From the NCBI RefSeq assembly GCF_000485595.1, contig NW_014577753.1:11900-43152 (forward strand): a DNA stretch of 31,253 nucleotides. The letters run 5' to 3'. Positions 28,093-31,253 of the stretch are shown here, one piece after another. Position 1 is the stretch's first letter; the number at the start of each line of letters is the position of its first letter. The translations under genes were made by a program, and so were the position numbers. The notes beneath the pieces are model-generated. The model saw only the letters and a program-made list of their open reading frames with translations. It was not told the DNA's origin and ran no database searches. This DNA comes from Priapulus caudatus. Its lineage: Eukaryota; Priapulida; Priapulimorpha; Priapulimorphida; Priapulidae.

Positions 28093-29340
28093 TCACTTAG
28101 GCGATCTTGGTGACAGCCCGCGGCGTCGCTCCTTCTCATCGTCGATCAACCAGCCGGTCTTCCACACCCGCAGCAGCAGGTGGCGGTTGATGATGTCCGC
28201 CTGGCGGAGGGTGTCCCGCGACATCCCGCGAATCTCCGCGTTGATCACCATCGGCTCAAGAGGCCGTGCCGGTGGCGCGGGAGTCGCCGCTTGCCGCTGC
28301 CGCAGGCCCGCCGTCGCTGCTGCTGGCGAGGGCTCTCGGGGGAGCCGCCGGTCGGATCGTCGTCGGGCCGTCGCCTGGATCGCCGTCGCTATGGGGGCCG
28401 CCGTCGGATCGTTGTCGGGGCGCCGCCTGGATCGCCGTCGTATGGGGGCCGCCGGTCGGATCGTCGTCGGGGCCGCCGCCTGGATCGCCGTCGCTATGGG
28501 GCCGCCGGTCGGATTGTCGTCGGGGCCGCCCGGTCGCGATCGTCGTCGGGGCCGCCGGTCGGATCGTCGTCGGGGCCGCCGGTCGATCTCCGCCTCCCTC
28601 GCCGCTCGCTCCGTGCCGGGGCGTCGGGGGAGCACGGTCCGTCTCAACGACGACGGAGCACGGCCGGACCGCCGCGCGCTCGATGGGACGGGCGATGTCG
28701 GCCGTCGCCTGAGGCACGTTGTCGTCGTCGCGGTGGAGCCGGCGCGTCGGCGGGGCCGCGCAGATACCCGACGGAAGTCACCCGAAACGACGGGTTATCT
28801 CCGTGCGGGCACTCGCGCCCATTGCTCCCGCCGGTAGTCGCTCCGCTTGTTATGGGGCCGCTCCCGGAGGTGCCGCGCCAGCCGATGCTCGACCCCCGCC
28901 GGACACCGGAAGTCGCACCCGCCGATAGGCGCACAGCACGACCGGCCCATGACGCGTATGCAGCTCGCGTCATGGGCACGTGCGTGCAGCGTGGGGCGGT
29001 CGCAGGCCAGGCACCAAGCCCAGCGACCGGCACCCACACGGCCCCCGCCTGGAGTGCGGCACCCGCCAAAAAGGCGTCTGCCGGGCCCCATCGGGTGGCA
29101 GCGGTATCGGCGTGCCCCGGCCGTCGATGTCCTGACGGCGGGCGGAATTGCGGAAGCGGAGGCTCTCGCCGCGGCGTGCTCACGGGCGGCCGGGAGCGCA
29201 CGAGGGGTGACGGTCCGGCGCGTGTGATGAGGGCGGCGCTACGGCCGCCGACCACTCGGGTCGTCACACCTCGCTCGGGCCCTCTCCGGCGGTAGCGGCC
29301 TTCAATGCCTTCTTCCGCTTCGCCTTCCGTCAGGCGGACC
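28093..29340 (-). pseudogene. ORF X of element 2, frameshifted
   Basis: Homologous to 11,652-12,614. From the right: EGRYRRRGPERG; HADTAATRWGPAD; the Cys/His module in a second frame (WCLACDRPTLHARAH, CAPIGGCDFRCP, VEHRLARHLRERP); NPSFRVTSVGYLRGPADAPA back in the first frame; then in a third frame the tail LEPMVINAEIRGM, LRQADIINRHLLL and DDEKERRR. At least three frame changes. Between the Cys/His module and the tail is an expanded in-gene repeat (28,345-28,600, PDDDPTGG/ATAIQAA-like) that element 1 lacks. It would not make the full protein as it stands. Confidence 0.7.
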
Positions 29341-29937
29341 TCCTCGGCGGCGCTTGCTGCGGCGCATCCTGCGCCGCCTGTCTTCGCGGCGCTCCGCGAC
29401 GCTGCCTTCTGGCGCCTTTCTTTCTGCCTTCGCTTGGCCGCCGGAGGTTGCCGTCATCTCACCCTCATCGGCGGGCTGCGGCGGCGACGACGGCGGCATC
29501 CCGTGGTGGTCGTCGCGGCGGCGAGGGCAGGCGCACCCTCCGGGGTGCTGACCGCCATCTTTCGACGGCCCCCTCGCCGGCCGTCTCTCCCGAATGGGGA
29601 CGGCGGTCCCGTCGATGGCTGAGAATACGCGGGGGCGAGGAGGCGCGCCAGCCCTCCGCGCCGCGCGCGCGGCGACCGCCTCTCCCTCCCGCCGGCCACC
29701 TCCCTCGGCAAGCACCTTACTCGCCCATGTATCACGCGGCGGGCGAGGTGGCTTGCCGGGTCGGGGCACGCGAGCAGTCGCGGCCCGGCGTCCGCGACGG
29801 GGGCTGGAAGCGTTCTCCGCCTCCTCTCCGGCCCCGCCGGTATAGTCGCTGGTACTGCTGCTACTGTCGCTGCTACTATCCTCGCTGCTGCTGGAAGTCC
29901 ATTCGCAGTTCGCACTTACATCTATCATCTCGCTCAT
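29302..29937 (-). CDS. Ser-rich / Arg-rich basic protein of element 2, function unknown
   Basis: The frame is open well upstream, but a TATA box at 30,003-30,011 makes the ATG at 29,937 (context CAGGATGAGC) the likely start. About 210 residues: MSEMIDVSANCEWTSSSSED, a Ser/Asp/Glu-rich acidic stretch, SSPRRGRRAATARVPRPGKP, a central SAIDGTAVPIRERRPARGP, and a very basic C-terminus. No zinc knuckle, protease or other domain that I recognise. It ends within 40 bases of the start of the ORF X homology, in another frame, so it may normally be fused to ORF X; in element 1 the gag ORF occupies this position. High GC. Confidence 0.45.
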   Translation of the reverse strand: MSEMIDVSANCEWTSSSSEDSSSDSSSSTSDYTGGAGEEAENASSPRRGRRAATARVPRPGKPPRPPRDTWASKVLAEGGGRREGEAVAARAARRAGAPPRPRVFSAIDGTAVPIRERRPARGPSKDGGQHPGGCACPRRRDDHHGMPPSSPPQPADEGEMTATSGGQAKAERKAPEGSVAERREDRRRRMRRSKRRRGGPPDGRRSGRRH

Positions 29938-30002
29938 CCTGCCTTTACGTGTGAAGTCTCGCGTGTGACTGCGTTTCTTCAAATTATTCTCTTCACTGCT
30001 CC

Positions 30003-30044
30003 TCCTTATATACACGATGCCACCCCTGCTACTGGATGACGTCA
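30003..30044 (-). promoter_or_regulatory. Promoter: CRE plus TATA box
   Basis: TATATAAGGAGGA on the minus strand, nearly the same as the LTR TATA region (TATATAAGGAGGAC), with a perfect palindromic CRE, TGACGTCA (30,037-30,044), 26 bases upstream and an ATG 65-70 bases downstream. Confidence 0.55.
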
Positions 30045-30182
30045 GTCCCATTGTATTGTCTACACCAGCTTCACTTTTATCTGTGCATTCCACGTAAGCA
30101 TTTCATGCTGGTGGTCGTAGCCCGCGTCTTGCGAAGGAGCACTTCTTCAATTTTGGCATGCCGATTGCTCGTCCCCGGCTGC

Positions 30183-30625
30183 GTCGGCCGGCTTCTCGGC
30201 GCTCTACCGTCACCCGCGTAGCTTCTTCCTCCCTCCACGGCGGGCGGCCGGGCCCCTGGCGACGTTTCGACCCTTGCGGGGCGTCGCCTCCCGACGTCGG
30301 CCGGCCTTGATGTGGCGGCCGCCGTCGGCCGTCCTCTCGGCGGCCCTGCCGTCACCTTGTATCTCCTTTCTCGTCTCCCACGGCGGGCGGCCGGACCTCC
30401 GGCGACGTCTCACCTCCGGCGGGACGTCGCCGCCCGACGTCGGCCCGACCTGGATGTGGCGACGCGCCGTCGGCCGTCCTCTGGCGCGCCCTGCCGTCAC
30501 CTTGTGGCATCCTCCTCTCTTCTCCTACGGCGGGCGCGCCGTCCTCTCGGCGCCCTGCCGTCACCTTGTGCATCCTCTCTCTTCTCGCTACGGCGGGCGG
30601 CCGGCCTCTCGGCGGGGCGTGAGCC
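30183..30625. repeat. GC-rich tandem repeats, about 140-bp unit, last unit shortened
   Basis: CTGCCGTCACCTTGT recurs at 30,346, 30,490 and 30,557 with a diverged copy at 30,206, and CGGCGGGCGGCCGG recurs near 30,238, 30,381 and 30,591. It lies in the presumed leader of element 2. ORFs of 80-150 codons on both strands are incidental. Confidence 0.8.
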
Positions 30626-30846
30626 ACGCAGTGCGGCGCTCGTGACCTTGGCGACAGCCAGGCTGCCGGTCGGTTTCCTTCCTGTGGCGTTAGGGCTTAT
30701 GCCGTTCCTCGGTGCAAGGGGGAGTGGTCGCGCATGCCTCACCATGGGCGACCTCGAGCGTACATAACGTGCTTCGCCAGCAGAGGGCGTGACCCCTCCG
30801 CTGGGGCGGTACCTCTACTTGGGGCTGGTAACGCGTCAGCCCCTCT

Positions 30847-30935
30847 CCTCTGCTGAAGCACTCGTCAAGCCCTCTAGTCCTCTGGCTGGAACACTCGTCA
30901 GCTCTAATCCTCTGGCTGGAACACTCGTCAGCCTC
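30847..30935. repeat. 30-32-bp tandem repeat, 3 copies
   Basis: CCTCTGGCTGGAACACTCGT + CAGC at 30,879 and 30,909, with a diverged first copy (CCTCTGCTGAAGCACTCGTC) near 30,847. Confidence 0.85.
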
Positions 30936-31031
30936 TTATGATCCCCCTCCCTTAGAGTCTCCTCGCCTTTCTCCCCCTTGCCCGGCCAACCGAATTTCCT
31001 CCGCCGATGCGCCGACGCTTCGTCCTCGCGC

Positions 31032-31071
31032 TTAGGGGATGATTAAGTCATCCCTAGAGAAGACGCGAGGG
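31032..31071. other. Inverted repeat / hairpin
   Basis: CTCGCG ... TAGGGGATGA-TTAAG-TCATCCCTA ... CGCGAG can fold into a stem of about 16 pairs with one bulge and a small internal loop. It lies in the presumed leader of element 2. Confidence 0.6.
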
Positions 31072-31253
31072 ATGCGTCTTCCGGCGCATGCTGCTTCCTG
31101 GTTCGCCGCCGTCTACTGCCGTCACGCTTCCACCTGGGTACGGCAGTCTCCTTCTTTACGAATTTCCTAGTAGGAACGCCCCACCTACACCTTCTGCGTG
31201 AAGCCGAGGTATTTCGGTGGCGTAACTACGCGTTGGGAGCGCTTACTGCGTCC
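31072..31253. other. Right edge; element 2 leader, nothing further recognised
   Basis: GC-rich sequence without ORF or recognised signal. The primer binding site and 5' LTR of element 2 are expected farther right, outside the window. Confidence 0.4.

Noticed and set aside
28180-29295. 371-codon plus-strand ORF
   Set aside because: Antisense to ORF X of element 2; Arg/Gly-rich because of high GC, and not conserved in element 1.

Overview
The window is nuclear DNA of an animal, most likely an aquatic invertebrate. It holds one interrupted host gene, proteasome subunit PSMB4, with short introns and GT/AG junctions. Around it is a dense nest of metazoan-type transposable elements (Ty3/gypsy-like LTR elements, HARBI1, pogo/Tigger, a MITE) and many micro- and minisatellites. 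I cannot name the species. Base composition changes sharply: about 11.3-13.5, 15.7-16.4 and 27.2-31.25 kb are very GC-rich and hold retroelement sequence, while most of the rest is AT-rich.

Layout. 1-8.1 kb: no confident gene; microsatellites (CA, GA), G/C-homopolymer-rich interspersed repeats, a 35-bp tandem repeat and copy A of an interspersed repeat. 8.1-10.25 kb: the last four coding exons and the poly(A) signal of PSMB4 on the minus strand; the 5' exons are not visible. 10.7-13.5 kb: the 3' part of a minus-strand LTR element (LTR end, polypurine tract, a novel Cys/His ORF called X here, and gag), with no pol. 13.5-16.5 kb: copy 1 of a composite DNA-transposon unit carrying decayed Tigger and HARBI1 fragments, split by a 1,317-bp solo LTR with a 4-bp target duplication. 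16.6-16.9 kb: a 320-bp MITE. 17.3-18.4 kb: remains of another LTR element with a tRNA-Pro-type primer binding site. 18.9-23.9 kb: a frameshifted multi-copy transposase-like gene interrupted by a 1.1-kb insert between perfect 99-bp direct repeats, then a repeat with nuclear-receptor-like half-sites. 24.4-26.3 kb: copy 2 of the composite unit. 26.3-31.25 kb: a second element of the first LTR family (3' LTR, polypurine tract, decayed ORF X, Ser-rich ORF with its own CRE/TATA promoter, repeat-rich leader) running off the right edge.

How the parts relate. Both GC-rich LTR elements lie in the same (minus) orientation. They share LTR termini, polypurine tract and ORF X, but neither shows pol here, so they look non-autonomous or internally deleted. 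One LTR sits inside each composite-unit copy, and copy 2 preserves the empty site for the solo LTR in copy 1. This gives a relative order: the composite unit decayed, then amplified, then LTR elements inserted. PSMB4 is the only gene with visible host function, and its exons are intact.
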